This document shows positions 1 to 8,344 of a DNA stretch of 64,000 nt, piece by piece (within the stretch, counting starts at the first letter, position 1; each line of letters starts with the position of its first letter). The notes under the pieces are model-generated. The model searched no databases. It saw nothing but the letters and a program-made list of their open reading frames with translations, and had not been told where the DNA came from. A program made the translations under genes and the position numbers. Where the stretch lies: assembly GCF_007827465.1 (NCBI RefSeq), contig NZ_VISL01000001.1, positions 811,001 through 875,000 of the forward strand. Direction: 5' to 3'. This stretch comes from Dokdonia sp. Hel_I_53 (GTDB lineage: Bacteria > Bacteroidota > Bacteroidia > Flavobacteriales > Flavobacteriaceae).

Positions 1-442
1 TCATTGCGCTACCGCTAGCCGTTCCTGTATAAGTAAGCATATCTGTTTTTAAATTTTTAAATAGGGTAATAGTCCCATTTCTAGTTGCTTTATACTCATC
101 AATGAGTGAGATAAGGCTACGCTCACTGGCATTACTATGCAACACATAATCATCTTGCTCAAAACCAGGTAAAGAAGTTCCATCTTTTCTAGAGAAACGC
201 ATTGCTCGGTATGCAAATACACGTTCTGTGTCAATGAGGTGTAGAATTACCTCTTTAGGAGTCCACTTCCCTTGTGCGTATCTGTAATTAAGTGTATCCT
301 CTGGTAAATTTTCAAGAAAACTTACTGTGGCTTTCATACCTTCATCCAGTGATGTGATAAGCTCACTCTCTTCGGGTACCTGTTCTATATAGTTTTTATA
401 ATACGGATTATACTCTGAAGGTAATAACTCTTTGCGCCTCAT
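1..442 (-). CDS. DinB family protein, partial (C-terminus outside window)
   Basis: An open frame reads on the minus strand from ATG at 440-442 to the left edge without a stop, so only the N-terminal 147 residues are present. It has the four-helix DinB/YfiT look: a segment reading GKWTPKEVILHLIDTERVF at about residues 55-73, followed by RAMRFSRKDGT and LPGFEQDDYV. The His in 'ILHLID' is at the position of the first metal ligand of DinB proteins. Members are metal-binding four-helix bundles, some acting as thiol-dependent transferases; the substrate here is unknown. The gene is downstream of and co-oriented with the Lrp-type regulator, but a strong hairpin terminator lies between them, so it probably has its own promoter. 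A second DinB-like gene is at 14311-14775. Confidence 0.75.
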   Translation of the reverse strand, partial: MRRKELLPSEYNPYYKNYIEQVPEESELITSLDEGMKATVSFLENLPEDTLNYRYAQGKWTPKEVILHLIDTERVFAYRAMRFSRKDGTSLPGFEQDDYVLHSNASERSLISLIDEYKATRNGTITLFKNLKTDMLTYTGTASGSAM

Positions 443-468
443 ATTTCTTTTGGATTAAATGTACAAAA

Positions 469-500
469 AAAGCCCTTTTTCTTTGAAGAAAAAGGGCTTT
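469..500 (-). terminator. Rho-independent terminator after the Lrp-type gene
   Basis: A perfect 13-bp stem (469-481 with 488-500) closes a 6-nt loop. On the minus strand it is followed by a run of T residues, as expected for the end of the Lrp-type gene that stops at 521. Confidence 0.9.
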
Positions 501-520
501 GCCTATTTTGCTCTGTTGTT

Positions 521-1003
521 TTATAGTAAATCTTGAAATATAGAATGCATTAAACGCTTTTTATCGTTAATACTTTCCTCAAGAGATATCATTGTTTCTG
601 TACGATATACTCCATCAATATCATCTAACAAGAAGATAACATTTTTTGCATGATTTGTATCTCTTGCACGTATTTTACAGAAAATATTAAATTTTCCAGT
701 TGTAACATGAGCAACAGTTACAAAAGGTATTTCTGCAATACGCTCTAAGACAAAAGTTGTTTGTGATGTTTTGTTCAGAAAAACACCCACGTATGCTATG
801 AAAGAATACCCTAATTTACCATAATCAAGTGTAAGAGAAGAACCTATAATAATACCAGCTTCTTCCATCTTCTTTACACGAACGTGTACCGTTCCTGCAG
901 AGATCAAAAGCTTTTTTGCGATGTCTGTAAACGGTGTTCTTGTGTTCTCGATAAGCATATCAAGTATCTGGTGGTCAACCTCGTCTAATTTAAATTTTGC
1001 CAT
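521..1003 (-). CDS. Lrp/AsnC family transcriptional regulator
   Basis: A 160-residue protein with the standard Lrp/AsnC layout. The N-terminal helix-turn-helix (about 4-62, starting KLDEVDHQILDMLIENTR) binds DNA. The C-terminal RAM/effector domain (about 70-150) forms the beta-alpha-beta-beta-alpha-beta fold that binds amino acids and drives oligomerisation. Length is typical. The ligand and targets cannot be read from the sequence; flavobacterial paralogues of this type usually act as small-molecule sensors. The gene ends in a strong terminator at 469-500 and begins 133 bp from the end of the carboxypeptidase gene upstream on the same strand, with AT-rich sequence between, so it is likely monocistronic. 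Confidence 0.93.
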   Translation of the reverse strand: MAKFKLDEVDHQILDMLIENTRTPFTDIAKKLLISAGTVHVRVKKMEEAGIIIGSSLTLDYGKLGYSFIAYVGVFLNKTSQTTFVLERIAEIPFVTVAHVTTGKFNIFCKIRARDTNHAKNVIFLLDDIDGVYRTETMISLEESINDKKRLMHSIFQDLL

Positions 1004-1136
1004 TATGGATGATTTTATTCAATATAATTCAAAATTAATGCTTTATGACTGATTATTCTGCAATAAAATATTTTAATTGACATTATTTATCAGTAAAAAT
1101 TATAAATTCTAATTCTCAAACGTTTTCGTAGAGCAA

Positions 1137-2183
1137 TTATATTTTAAATGACGTTAAGGTATTCATTTCTCTATAAGAAAACTTGCCCGTTCCTAAATCT
1201 TCTGCTAGAACGATAGGGTCAAATCTTATAGTATCTCCATCTTTTGTCTCTAAAAAATACATAGGCATCTGCCCCTCTTTGAGTTTAAGATGGACATCAC
1301 AATAGCACTTACTATGCTTTGGTATCGCCTCATAATCCTCTACACTATAGTTGAACTCACCTATTGCCGCCTCTACTGCATAAATCAACGAGCAAAAAAC
1401 ATATTTACGAGTGTTCTCTCTAGCGTAATCATCTGGAAAATGACCCGCCTCAAATAAAACGGTAGGTACGCCAGCTTCTTGAAAAGTATCTCCGACGCAG
1501 TTTCTATTAAAACCATCATCATATAGTCCAATATGACCTGCAAGTTCATCTTGAAGAGATCTATATATATGAGTTATTAAATAAGAAGCTCGCTTTCGCG
1601 AAAGTGGATAATCTCGATCTGCACTAGCCGAAGGTGCTAAAAAGGAAAGAATGGAAGGCTTGCCGGTGTCTTCAAAACCATAAATCGTACGTTGCCCGTG
1701 TAAATTAAAACAATAATCTGGCATAAAGGTATCAAAAATTGATCGTAACGTTTTTGACTCTGGCTGGCTTAATTTTTGGGCATCTCGATTGAGATCTACA
1801 TCATTTGCATTCGTGCGAGTCCACAAAAAAGAGCCATCAGGATTGAGCATGGGAAGAACTAAAAAGGTGCATCTTTCTAACAATTCTGACACCTCCATTT
1901 GATATGTTTTTGATTGCAAAAAATTAAAAAAATCTAACAGAGATTTTGTGGTTGTTGATTCATTTCCGTGCATCTGTGACCAAAGTAAAATCTTTAATTT
2001 TCCAGTACCAATTCTTACAGAAAAAATAGGACGATTTTGAACAGAAATACCAGCTGTCTTTACCTCAAAATCATCAGGTAATTTATATAGAAATTCCTCT
2101 AAATATTGAGGCGATATGAATCGACCAGAGATTGTATTTTCTTTACATTTTGAAAATACTTCAAGAAGCATAGATATTTTCAT
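1137..2183 (-). CDS. M14 family zinc carboxypeptidase (cytoplasmic form)
   Basis: A 348-residue metallopeptidase of the M14 (carboxypeptidase A-like) family. Zinc ligands are visible as H72 and E75 in MHGNES and H162 in NLHGQ. NPDG (114-117) and LNRD (131-134) are the usual substrate-carboxylate region, and E245 in LFEAGH is the likely general base. There is no signal peptide, so it probably acts in the cytoplasm on peptides or amidated compounds. The 16-bp palindrome at 1591-1606 lies in the gene and encodes PLSRKR (193-198). On the minus strand a TATCTTTG box sits at 2201-2208, followed upstream by a palindromic TTTACA-N2-TGTAAA site (2241-2254), hinting at shared control with the divergent XRE regulator. 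Confidence 0.88.
   Translation of the reverse strand: MKISMLLEVFSKCKENTISGRFISPQYLEEFLYKLPDDFEVKTAGISVQNRPIFSVRIGTGKLKILLWSQMHGNESTTTKSLLDFFNFLQSKTYQMEVSELLERCTFLVLPMLNPDGSFLWTRTNANDVDLNRDAQKLSQPESKTLRSIFDTFMPDYCFNLHGQRTIYGFEDTGKPSILSFLAPSASADRDYPLSRKRASYLITHIYRSLQDELAGHIGLYDDGFNRNCVGDTFQEAGVPTVLFEAGHFPDDYARENTRKYVFCSLIYAVEAAIGEFNYSVEDYEAIPKHSKCYCDVHLKLKEGQMPMYFLETKDGDTIRFDPIVLAEDLGTGKFSYREMNTLTSFKI
1591..1606. repeat. Iterated palindrome copy 1 (in M14 peptidase gene)
   Basis: Reads CGCTTTCGCGAAAGTG. The 12-bp core CTTTCGCGAAAG is intact and one arm base is changed. Read in the LSRKR frame. Confidence 0.9.
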
Positions 2184-2200
2184 AAATACTTTTTTAGTAA

Positions 2201-2234
2201 CAAAGATAGCGTATTCAAAAAATAGTATATCAAA
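2201..2234 (-). promoter_or_regulatory. Candidate promoter of the M14 peptidase gene
   Basis: On the minus strand TATCTTTG (2201-2208) fits the Bacteroidota -7 consensus TAnnTTTG, with TTTG at 2231-2234 as a possible -33 element 22 bp upstream. The start codon is at 2183. Confidence 0.5.
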
Positions 2235-2240
2235 GTAAAT

Positions 2241-2254
2241 TTTACAGATGTAAA
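2241..2254. promoter_or_regulatory. Candidate operator, TTTACA-N2-TGTAAA (site 1)
   Basis: TTTACAGATGTAAA is a perfect 6-bp inverted repeat with a 2-bp spacer, just upstream of the M14 peptidase promoter. A near copy (2432-2445) lies within the candidate promoter of the XRE regulator. This looks like a repressor-dimer site; binding by that regulator is inference. Confidence 0.45.
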
Positions 2255-2431
2255 CATTAAAAGTAACTCAGAATCTATCACAAATGAAAACGAATAAGTG
2301 TAAATTAACTAAAAATCATAAAATATATAATTAAATAATTAATTTTCAGTTTTTTAAGTAATTTTAAGTACACCAATTGTTTAATTCCATTCTTATATTT
2401 TTTTATTAATAAATCAATTCCTTCATGAATG

Positions 2432-2445
2432 TTTACATTTGTAAT
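2432..2445. promoter_or_regulatory. Candidate operator, TTTACA-N2-TGTAAT (site 2)
   Basis: TTTACATTTGTAAT repeats site 1 with one arm mismatch. It lies immediately upstream of the TATCTTTG box at 2447-2454, where a bound repressor would block RNA polymerase, so it fits autoregulation of the XRE gene at 2465. Confidence 0.45.
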
Positions 2446-2446
2446 G

Positions 2447-2454
2447 TATCTTTG
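2447..2454 (+). promoter_or_regulatory. Candidate -7 box of the XRE regulator gene
   Basis: TATCTTTG matches TAnnTTTG and ends 10 nt before the ATG at 2465. No clear -33 TTG is visible; the operator-like repeat occupies that region. Confidence 0.5.
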
Positions 2455-2464
2455 ATGTATACAA

Positions 2465-2866
2465 ATGGAAACACTGCTAAATCATAAAAAATTTGCTAGA
2501 AGATTACAGAAGGTAATGAACGATCATCAGCTTTCTGCAGCTGCCTTTGCTGAAAAATTAGAGGTAGGCCGTGCTACTATTTCACATTTAATGTCTGGAA
2601 GAAACAAGCCTAGTCTCGACTTTGTAATGAAGGTGACTTCTACGTTTGAAACCGTCGATTTAGACTGGCTTATTTATGGAGAAATTAATCCTAAAAAAAA
2701 GCCCCACTCTACTCCACAAACTGATGAAAAACTTTACGAAAATCACCTTAAAAATGAGGTTTCAAAAAACGAGGAAAACTTCAAAAACATTTCAACAAAT
2801 TCATCAAAAGTTAAGCGTGTAATTTTACTTATGAGTGATGGAACTTTTGAAAGCTATGACGTCTAA
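2465..2866 (+). CDS. XRE-family helix-turn-helix transcriptional regulator
   Basis: A 133-residue protein with a Cro/C1-type HTH domain at about residues 8-68 (FAEKLEVGRATISHLMSGRNKPS is the helix-turn-helix region). A polar linker follows, then a short C-terminal segment ending VKRVILLMSDGTFESYDV, which may mediate dimerisation or partner contacts. No effector domain is evident. The gene stands alone on its strand with a candidate operator overlapping its promoter (2432-2445) and a matching site by the divergent M14 peptidase gene, so autorepression plus control of that neighbour is plausible. Target and signal are unknown. Confidence 0.88.
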   Translation: METLLNHKKFARRLQKVMNDHQLSAAAFAEKLEVGRATISHLMSGRNKPSLDFVMKVTSTFETVDLDWLIYGEINPKKKPHSTPQTDEKLYENHLKNEVSKNEENFKNISTNSSKVKRVILLMSDGTFESYDV

Positions 2867-2946
2867 TTTAAATTCATGTTTGTAATGCAAAACAACCTCT
2901 AGATGTCTATAGCTATAATCAATTTTGACATGTATTTTTGTATTAT

Positions 2947-3327
2947 ATGAAAACTTGTTCAAGTATCTTTTTTGTTTTTTTACTAAGCATCCAGAGTTGT
3001 ACTACTCCAGAACGCAATTGCAGAGATTTTAAAACTGGCACATTTACGTTTGAGACTTTACTCGAAGGCCAGCTGGTTGCGACTACTTTTACTCGTAACG
3101 ACACACTTGAAATAGATTATTTTAATAACAAAGCAGACTCTTCTTCTATACGATGGATTAATGACTGTGAATACATTGTAAAAAAACTTAATCCCAAAAG
3201 TCGCTCTGAAGAAAAAGCTATTCATATGAAAATTATCGCTACCGATGGAGATTTTTATACCTTTGAGTATTCCCTCGTAGGAAAAACTATAAAACAACGC
3301 GGTACCGCAAAAAAAACTAACGACTAA
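2947..3327 (+). CDS. Small putative lipoprotein upstream of TerC
   Basis: Starting at the ATG at 2947, the 126-residue product has a short basic N-terminus, a hydrophobic stretch and a lipobox-like LLSIQSC, so the Cys at position 18 would be acylated and the protein anchored in the envelope. An upstream in-frame TTG at 2938 adds only three residues and is less likely. The mature part has a mixed beta/alpha composition with two Cys (in RNCRDF and INDCEY) and no motif I can name. Its stop overlaps the TerC start (TAATG at 3325-3329), so the two genes are translationally coupled. Function unknown. Confidence 0.75.
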   Translation: MKTCSSIFFVFLLSIQSCTTPERNCRDFKTGTFTFETLLEGQLVATTFTRNDTLEIDYFNNKADSSSIRWINDCEYIVKKLNPKSRSEEKAIHMKIIATDGDFYTFEYSLVGKTIKQRGTAKKTND

Positions 3328-4169
3328 TGTTTGATATTCTTACTTCTGCAGATGCTTGGGTAGCATTGCTTACACTTACTTTTCTTGAAATCATTTTAGG
3401 TATAGATAATATAATATTTATATCTATAGCCTCAGAGAAATTACCTTTAGCGCAACGCAAAAAGGCAACAAACATTGGACTCATTCTTGCGATGGCAATG
3501 CGTGTAGCGCTACTTTTTGGAATTTCTTGGTTAGTAGCACTTAGTGCTCCTTTCTGGCATATTAATGCAAGCTGGATAACAGCAGGAATAAGTTGGCAAG
3601 CAGTTATTTTATTTGCAGGAGGAATCTTTTTGATTTGGAAATCTGTACACGAAATACACGAAAAAGTAGATGAAACTGGTCTTGAAGAAGAAGAAATTTC
3701 TAAAAAAAGTTCGTCTACCCTATCCAAAGCTATTGTACAGATCGCTATTATAAATCTCGTTTTCTCTTTTGATTCTATTCTTACTGCGGTTGGAATGACA
3801 AACGGGATTTCTGATAACCCAACAGATGCACTTATCCTAATGATCATTGCAGTAGTTGTCTCTGTAGCTATTATGATGGCTTTTGCTAATCCAGTGGGTA
3901 ATTTTATAGCAAAACATCCATCACTTCAAATTCTAGGACTATCATTTTTAATACTTATTGGATTTATGCTTATTGCAGAGGGTGCTCACTTATCACATCT
4001 AGAAATCTTAGGAAGTACCGTAGGAGCGATTCCTAAAGGGTATTTATATTTCACTATTGCTTTCTCTCTTTTAGTGGAGTTCATCAACTTTAAGTACAGA
4101 TCATTAAAATCTAAAGACTCTGGCGCGCAAATTCAAATGAAGAAGAATGTAAGTAAATTAGAAAAATAA
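3327..4169 (+). CDS. TerC family integral membrane protein
   Basis: A 280-residue polytopic protein of the TerC (LysE-superfamily) type with about seven membrane segments. The family signature EIILGIDNIIFI lies at about 21-32 and is echoed in the second half by INLVFSFDSILTAVGM (about 141-156); the acidic residues inside these helices are the likely metal-contacting positions. TerC proteins take part in metal-ion (notably Mn) export or loading of secreted metalloproteins, and some are linked to tellurite resistance; there is no ter cluster here, so a resistance role is not implied. It overlaps the preceding lipoprotein gene and is followed by a terminator. Confidence 0.92.
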   Translation: MFDILTSADAWVALLTLTFLEIILGIDNIIFISIASEKLPLAQRKKATNIGLILAMAMRVALLFGISWLVALSAPFWHINASWITAGISWQAVILFAGGIFLIWKSVHEIHEKVDETGLEEEEISKKSSSTLSKAIVQIAIINLVFSFDSILTAVGMTNGISDNPTDALILMIIAVVVSVAIMMAFANPVGNFIAKHPSLQILGLSFLILIGFMLIAEGAHLSHLEILGSTVGAIPKGYLYFTIAFSLLVEFINFKYRSLKSKDSGAQIQMKKNVSKLEK

Positions 4170-4194
4170 GCGTTTATTTAAAATATCAGTTATT

Positions 4195-4225
4195 AAAAAA
4201 GGGTGGAAAAATTTCACCCTTTTTT
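4195..4225. terminator. Bidirectional terminator between TerC and kinase genes
   Basis: AAAAAAGGGTG pairs with CACCCTTTTTT around a 9-nt loop. The A-run and T-run let it serve both converging genes. Confidence 0.85.
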
Positions 4226-4257
4226 AATTTAATGTTACACACACTCTTAGAAAAAAA

Positions 4258-5592
4258 TTAAAAATCCTCATCTTCCATTAATTTTTGGATTTTACGTTTT
4301 TCCCATTTTTTATCAAATATAGGGTTCCAACCGAAGGTTTCAGAAGCATGACCAACCACTCCCCAACCCCAACCTAGTATAGGGAAAACAGCCCAAGGAA
4401 AGCTAGTAGATCTTGCATTCAAATAAATAAAAACAGGAACCATTATGCAATAAATTGTAAAGTGGATATAAAAGCCCTTGAGATCCTCTACTTTCTTTTT
4501 TGCGCGTTGATAACGCTTATCCTCAAGAAACGCTGTTTGTTTTGGTGCAAAAGAAATTTGTTCTGGCTCCATAAGCATTGGAACACCTACTGAAAAATAG
4601 CCGCCAGTGTCTTCTACACGAATGTCATGGTTAGATAGCAAATTATACCGTTGTCTAATATTGAGCAAACCTACTCCACTACTCTTTTTGATTACTTGTT
4701 TCTTTTGAATATTATTTTTAATGTAAAGCCTGTTACCTTCTTCATAAATCTTAATAAAAAGCTTTTTAGAAGGGGTAACCTGATTGTGCTTTACTGCATT
4801 TTCTAACAATAATTGTAGTGATAAAGGCACCACTTTGTAAATGGGGTTAGAAGAGGCTTCAGGAATATCTACAACAATGCTATCTTCAAAACGCATCTTT
4901 AATAAGTTCATATAAGTACGAGCAAACGATAGTTCTTCATCTAGAGGAACGAGCTCTTTATTTTTTTGTTCCAAAACATAGCGGTATACTTTAGAAAGGG
5001 AGGTAGTAAATTTTTGTGCCTGCTTAGGATTCTCTTCTATAAGACTAGCGAGTACGTTAAGGCTATTAAACAGAAAGTGAGGATCTAACTGATTCTTCAA
5101 AGCATCAAACTTTGCAGAGGCTGCTCCAGCTATTATCTTAGATTGCTTTACCTTGCTTTCTTGTTTATTTTTCCAGTGATATACCCCATAAAATGCAGCT
5201 GTTGCAATGGCTGTTATTATAAATGGAAATACATAATCCCTAGTCCCTTCACTGGCCATGAATTGATCTAATGAAACGTTGTAGTACCCAGTAATAAGTA
5301 ATAGTCTTAATAGGAATACCGTAATTAAAGTAATTATTATGTGTGCTACAATTACGTATAATAAAATCTTAAAGTTCCACAGAATGCCTTTGTACCGTTT
5401 TCTAAAATTTATTGTAACCATAGCGTTGACAGCATACAGCCCAACAGAAAATACTTGATTTTGCCAAAAAAATGTACTCACCGTGTCTCCATACCATGGA
5501 TCACCAAGGACATACAAGATAATACTATGAACAATAAAAATTGTTAAGCCAATAATGTTTGCCTTTGAAAATTCCCTTAAGTAATACTTCAT
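4258..5592 (-). CDS. LytS/YehU-type sensor histidine kinase with C-terminal 2TM domain
   Basis: A 444-residue membrane kinase. About four transmembrane helices occupy residues 10-140, followed by a His_kinase domain in which H172 of DPHFLFNSLNV is the predicted phosphorylation site. The ATP-binding part follows (LLLENAVKHN about 265-274; SSGVGLLNIRQRY about 305-317). The C-terminal ~85 residues form a flavobacterial '2TM' domain (IHFTIYCIMVPVFIYLN, then WAVFPILGWGWGVVGH). Such kinases normally pair with LytTR response regulators, but none is adjacent; the upstream partner is instead a secreted helical-repeat protein 6 bp away. The signal is unknown. Confidence 0.9.
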   Translation of the reverse strand: MKYYLREFSKANIIGLTIFIVHSIILYVLGDPWYGDTVSTFFWQNQVFSVGLYAVNAMVTINFRKRYKGILWNFKILLYVIVAHIIITLITVFLLRLLLITGYYNVSLDQFMASEGTRDYVFPFIITAIATAAFYGVYHWKNKQESKVKQSKIIAGAASAKFDALKNQLDPHFLFNSLNVLASLIEENPKQAQKFTTSLSKVYRYVLEQKNKELVPLDEELSFARTYMNLLKMRFEDSIVVDIPEASSNPIYKVVPLSLQLLLENAVKHNQVTPSKKLFIKIYEEGNRLYIKNNIQKKQVIKKSSGVGLLNIRQRYNLLSNHDIRVEDTGGYFSVGVPMLMEPEQISFAPKQTAFLEDKRYQRAKKKVEDLKGFYIHFTIYCIMVPVFIYLNARSTSFPWAVFPILGWGWGVVGHASETFGWNPIFDKKWEKRKIQKLMEDEDF

Positions 5593-5598
5593 TTTTAA

Positions 5599-6225
5599 TT
5601 ATTTACAAGCCTCAGCGCTTTTTAAAACTCTTTTAATATCTCCTTTAGGGTGAAATTCTGAAGCTGGTTTAAAGGTAGGAAAAAGACTTATAGCTCTTTG
5701 TAATTCATTGCAGTAAGGCGTTACAGCTTTACCAAAATATCTAGCAGTTCCCATATCCCATTCGGCTTTTGAAGCAATAAATATAGGATTATCTGGTTCA
5801 ATTTTTACAATACGCTCATAGAGTGCTCCTATCTTTGCTGCATATTTCATTCCATACTTCATCCCGTCATGAGCGACCCATACCGTGTATAACTGAGCTT
5901 GGAGAAAATCTGCATACGGAGAGGACTGTTCCATACTGCGCATCCTATTTAAAAAGTCTTGCGATTTGTCTAGATTTAATTTCAACTCTGACTCGTTTCT
6001 ATTTTCAAAGTCTTTCCAATTTTTAAGGATGGCTATTTGTGCTATATAGTAAACTGGAAGCCAGTTATCCTTTTCTACAGTTGCAATACGCTCAAACATA
6101 TTAGAAGCTTCATCTAGCTTATCATCCTCCCATAGTGAAAAAGCCTTTTGCATACCTTTTTCATAGTTGGTTTGCGCACTCATTGTGACAGCAAAAAATA
6201 GCAATACATATAAAACAAATTTCAT
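5599..6225 (-). CDS. Secreted helical-repeat (TPR-like) protein
   Basis: I place the start at the ATG at 6223-6225, which gives a clear signal peptide (MKFVLYVLLFFAVTMSAQ). The frame is open further upstream, through the intergenic palindrome, but those residues are not a plausible leader. The mature ~190 residues are helical, with TPR-like spacing (AFSLWEDDKLDEASNMFERIA; IGALYERIVKIEPDNPIFIASKAEWDM). It is the first gene of a two-gene operon with the sensor kinase, 6 bp apart, so a periplasmic accessory or sensing role for that kinase is possible. No catalytic residues are recognisable. Confidence 0.78.
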   Translation of the reverse strand: MKFVLYVLLFFAVTMSAQTNYEKGMQKAFSLWEDDKLDEASNMFERIATVEKDNWLPVYYIAQIAILKNWKDFENRNESELKLNLDKSQDFLNRMRSMEQSSPYADFLQAQLYTVWVAHDGMKYGMKYAAKIGALYERIVKIEPDNPIFIASKAEWDMGTARYFGKAVTPYCNELQRAISLFPTFKPASEFHPKGDIKRVLKSAEACK

Positions 6226-6271
6226 AAGAAGTTTTTTAAGGTTAGTCTCAGTGTAAAAATGAAAAGATATA

Positions 6272-6287
6272 CGCTTTCGCGAAAGCG
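6272..6287. repeat. Iterated palindrome copy 2 (intergenic, perfect)
   Basis: Perfect CGCTTTCGCGAAAGCG in the divergent gap between the TPR-like gene and sulP, 46 bp upstream of the former's start. Confidence 0.95.
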
Positions 6288-6434
6288 GAATAGACCCAAC
6301 TGTCACATTACGCTACTGAATTGTTCTCTTTTAAACTACCGCTATGTAAAGCACGTATGAAGCAAACCCTGAATGGCTCGAAAACGATTACGTAATTTGA
6401 TCATTATGACTTCTTATTACGATTAAGAAAATCC

Positions 6435-6442
6435 TATCTTTG
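6435..6442 (+). promoter_or_regulatory. Candidate -7 box of sulP
   Basis: TATCTTTG fits TAnnTTTG and lies 21 nt before the chosen ATG at 6464. No convincing TTG is seen at -33. Confidence 0.5.
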
Positions 6443-6463
6443 CGGCTTCTTAAAAACAGCCCT

Positions 6464-8335
6464 ATGAAGCGCATTTTTGACAATTTTACCTCAAATCCTA
6501 AGAACGATATCACTGCGGGTATCACAGTTTCTTTAGCTATGATACCAGAGGTAGTAGCTTTTGCTTTTGTTGCTCAAATAAGCCCCATTGTAGCTTTATT
6601 TGGTGCATTTGTAATAGGAATCATTTCAGCACTTTTTGGAGGAAGACCAGGATTGATTTCTGGAGCTGCAGGAGCGGTTGCTGTTATCTTTGTAAATATG
6701 ATACAAGTGGGACACGCAAAGGGATTGCTGTTTGATCAACCCGTTGAAAATATGGGATATTTCTACTTACTGGCAGCAGTCGTACTCATGGGGATCATTC
6801 AAGTCTTTGCTGGATTATTTAAGTTAGGAAAATTTGTGCGCTTGATTCCACACCCCGTAATGATGGGATTTGTAAATGGTCTAGCGATTGTGATATTTCT
6901 TGCGCAACTAGGAATGTTTAAAGAAAATAAGAAAGATGCCTTTGATCAAAACATGCGTAATACCGAGTCTCAAGAAATGGTATATAGCGTATCTAATAAC
7001 GAAGTAAGAGATATTGTTTCTAACACTGTTTTATTTGTTATTGAAGGGAACTCCATAATTAATAAAGCTACTAATAAAGAAGCTTTTTTAGTATCTGATG
7101 GACAAGTGTTTGATATACATACAAAAAAAGTTGTGTTTAACGCTTCAGAAAATGGTTTCTACTCTGTATCTGATAGTGGTGTTGTAAAGTCATGGATGAA
7201 AGGAAAAACCTTATACACAATGATTGCCTTGGTCTTATTAACAATGCTTATGGTTTGGGGCTTACCAAAACTGACCACAAAAATACCAGCTGCCTTGACA
7301 GCTATTTTAATAGTAACTTTAATTTCAGTTTTCGGAGGTGTAGAATCTATTAATGTTGGTGAGTTTATAAGAGATGGTGGAGGTGCTGGGTTAAATGGTA
7401 TTGCCGAGATTTCTAGCAAACTTAATGTATTAGAATTATGGGGAAATCTTCCTTTTAACTTAGACACTTTGAAGTTTATCGCTCCGTATGCATTTTTAGC
7501 GGCTTCTGTTGGACTTATAGAAACATTGATGACTATGAATCTCGTAGATGAAATGACAGAGACGAGAGGTAGCGGAAATAAAGAATGTGTTGCTCAAGGA
7601 GCGGGTAATATAGTAAGTGGCATTTTTGGAGGAACTGGAGGTTGCGGGATGATAGGTCAAACGGTAATTAATATAAATGCTGGAGGAAGAGGAAGATTAT
7701 CAGGAGTAGTAATGGCGGTAACTTTACTTACTTTTATTTTATTTGCAGATGAGTTTATTGAGCAAGTACCCATTGCTGCATTAGTAGGCGTTATGTTTAT
7801 GATGGTCATAGAAACTTTTGCTTGGTCGAGTTTTAGAATCATTAAAAAAATACCAAGACTAGATGCTTTTGTATTAATCATTGTTTCTGCAGTAACGGTA
7901 TTTTTTGATTTAGCAATAGCTGTCTTTGTAGGAGTTATTATCTCTGCATTATCATTTGCTTGGAGTAGTGCAAAGAAAATTAGAGCTAGAAAGAAAATGA
8001 AACCTGATGGCACGAAGGTGTATGAAATATGGGGTCCACTATTCTTTGGAAGCATTCAGAGTTTTAACTCAAAATTTGATGTAAACGGAGATCCTGAAAA
8101 TGTTGAAATTGATTTTATAGAAGCCAAAGTTGCAGATCATTCTGCACTGGAAGCCATTTTTGTATTACTAGAAAAATACGAGGCTGCAGGCAAAAATTTA
8201 GTATTAAAACATTTAAGTACCGAATGTAAGGACTTAATGCGCAAGGCTTCCCCTAAATTTGACAAAGTGATTGAAGAAAGTGTTGATGACCCTCGTTACC
8301 ACGTATTATCTGGTGTTTTTGATACAAAAATCTAG
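6464..8335 (+). CDS. SulP family inorganic anion (probably sulfate) transporter with STAS domain
   Basis: A 623-residue SLC26/SulP permease. The start at 6464 is chosen over an in-frame TTG at 6440 because that TTG is part of the promoter box. The N-terminal transport core starts DITAGITVSLAMIPEVVAFAFVAQ and carries GRPGLISGAAGAVAV. The C-terminal cytoplasmic STAS domain spans about 525-623. Unusually, the loop after the helix ending LAQLGMF is about 95 residues long and contains three similar beta-rich segments (YSVSNNEVRDI, FLVSDGQVFDI, YSVSDSGVVKS). It converges with the cys operon (9 bp between stops), which supports sulfate as substrate; bicarbonate is the main alternative. Confidence 0.88.
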   Translation: MKRIFDNFTSNPKNDITAGITVSLAMIPEVVAFAFVAQISPIVALFGAFVIGIISALFGGRPGLISGAAGAVAVIFVNMIQVGHAKGLLFDQPVENMGYFYLLAAVVLMGIIQVFAGLFKLGKFVRLIPHPVMMGFVNGLAIVIFLAQLGMFKENKKDAFDQNMRNTESQEMVYSVSNNEVRDIVSNTVLFVIEGNSIINKATNKEAFLVSDGQVFDIHTKKVVFNASENGFYSVSDSGVVKSWMKGKTLYTMIALVLLTMLMVWGLPKLTTKIPAALTAILIVTLISVFGGVESINVGEFIRDGGGAGLNGIAEISSKLNVLELWGNLPFNLDTLKFIAPYAFLAASVGLIETLMTMNLVDEMTETRGSGNKECVAQGAGNIVSGIFGGTGGCGMIGQTVININAGGRGRLSGVVMAVTLLTFILFADEFIEQVPIAALVGVMFMMVIETFAWSSFRIIKKIPRLDAFVLIIVSAVTVFFDLAIAVFVGVIISALSFAWSSAKKIRARKKMKPDGTKVYEIWGPLFFGSIQSFNSKFDVNGDPENVEIDFIEAKVADHSALEAIFVLLEKYEAAGKNLVLKHLSTECKDLMRKASPKFDKVIEESVDDPRYHVLSGVFDTKI

Positions 8336-8344
8336 AAAACAGTT

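Noticed and set aside
3327..4169. TerC as evidence of a tellurite-resistance island
   Set aside because: No terABDEZ genes are present; the neighbour is a small lipoprotein, and base composition matches the surroundings.
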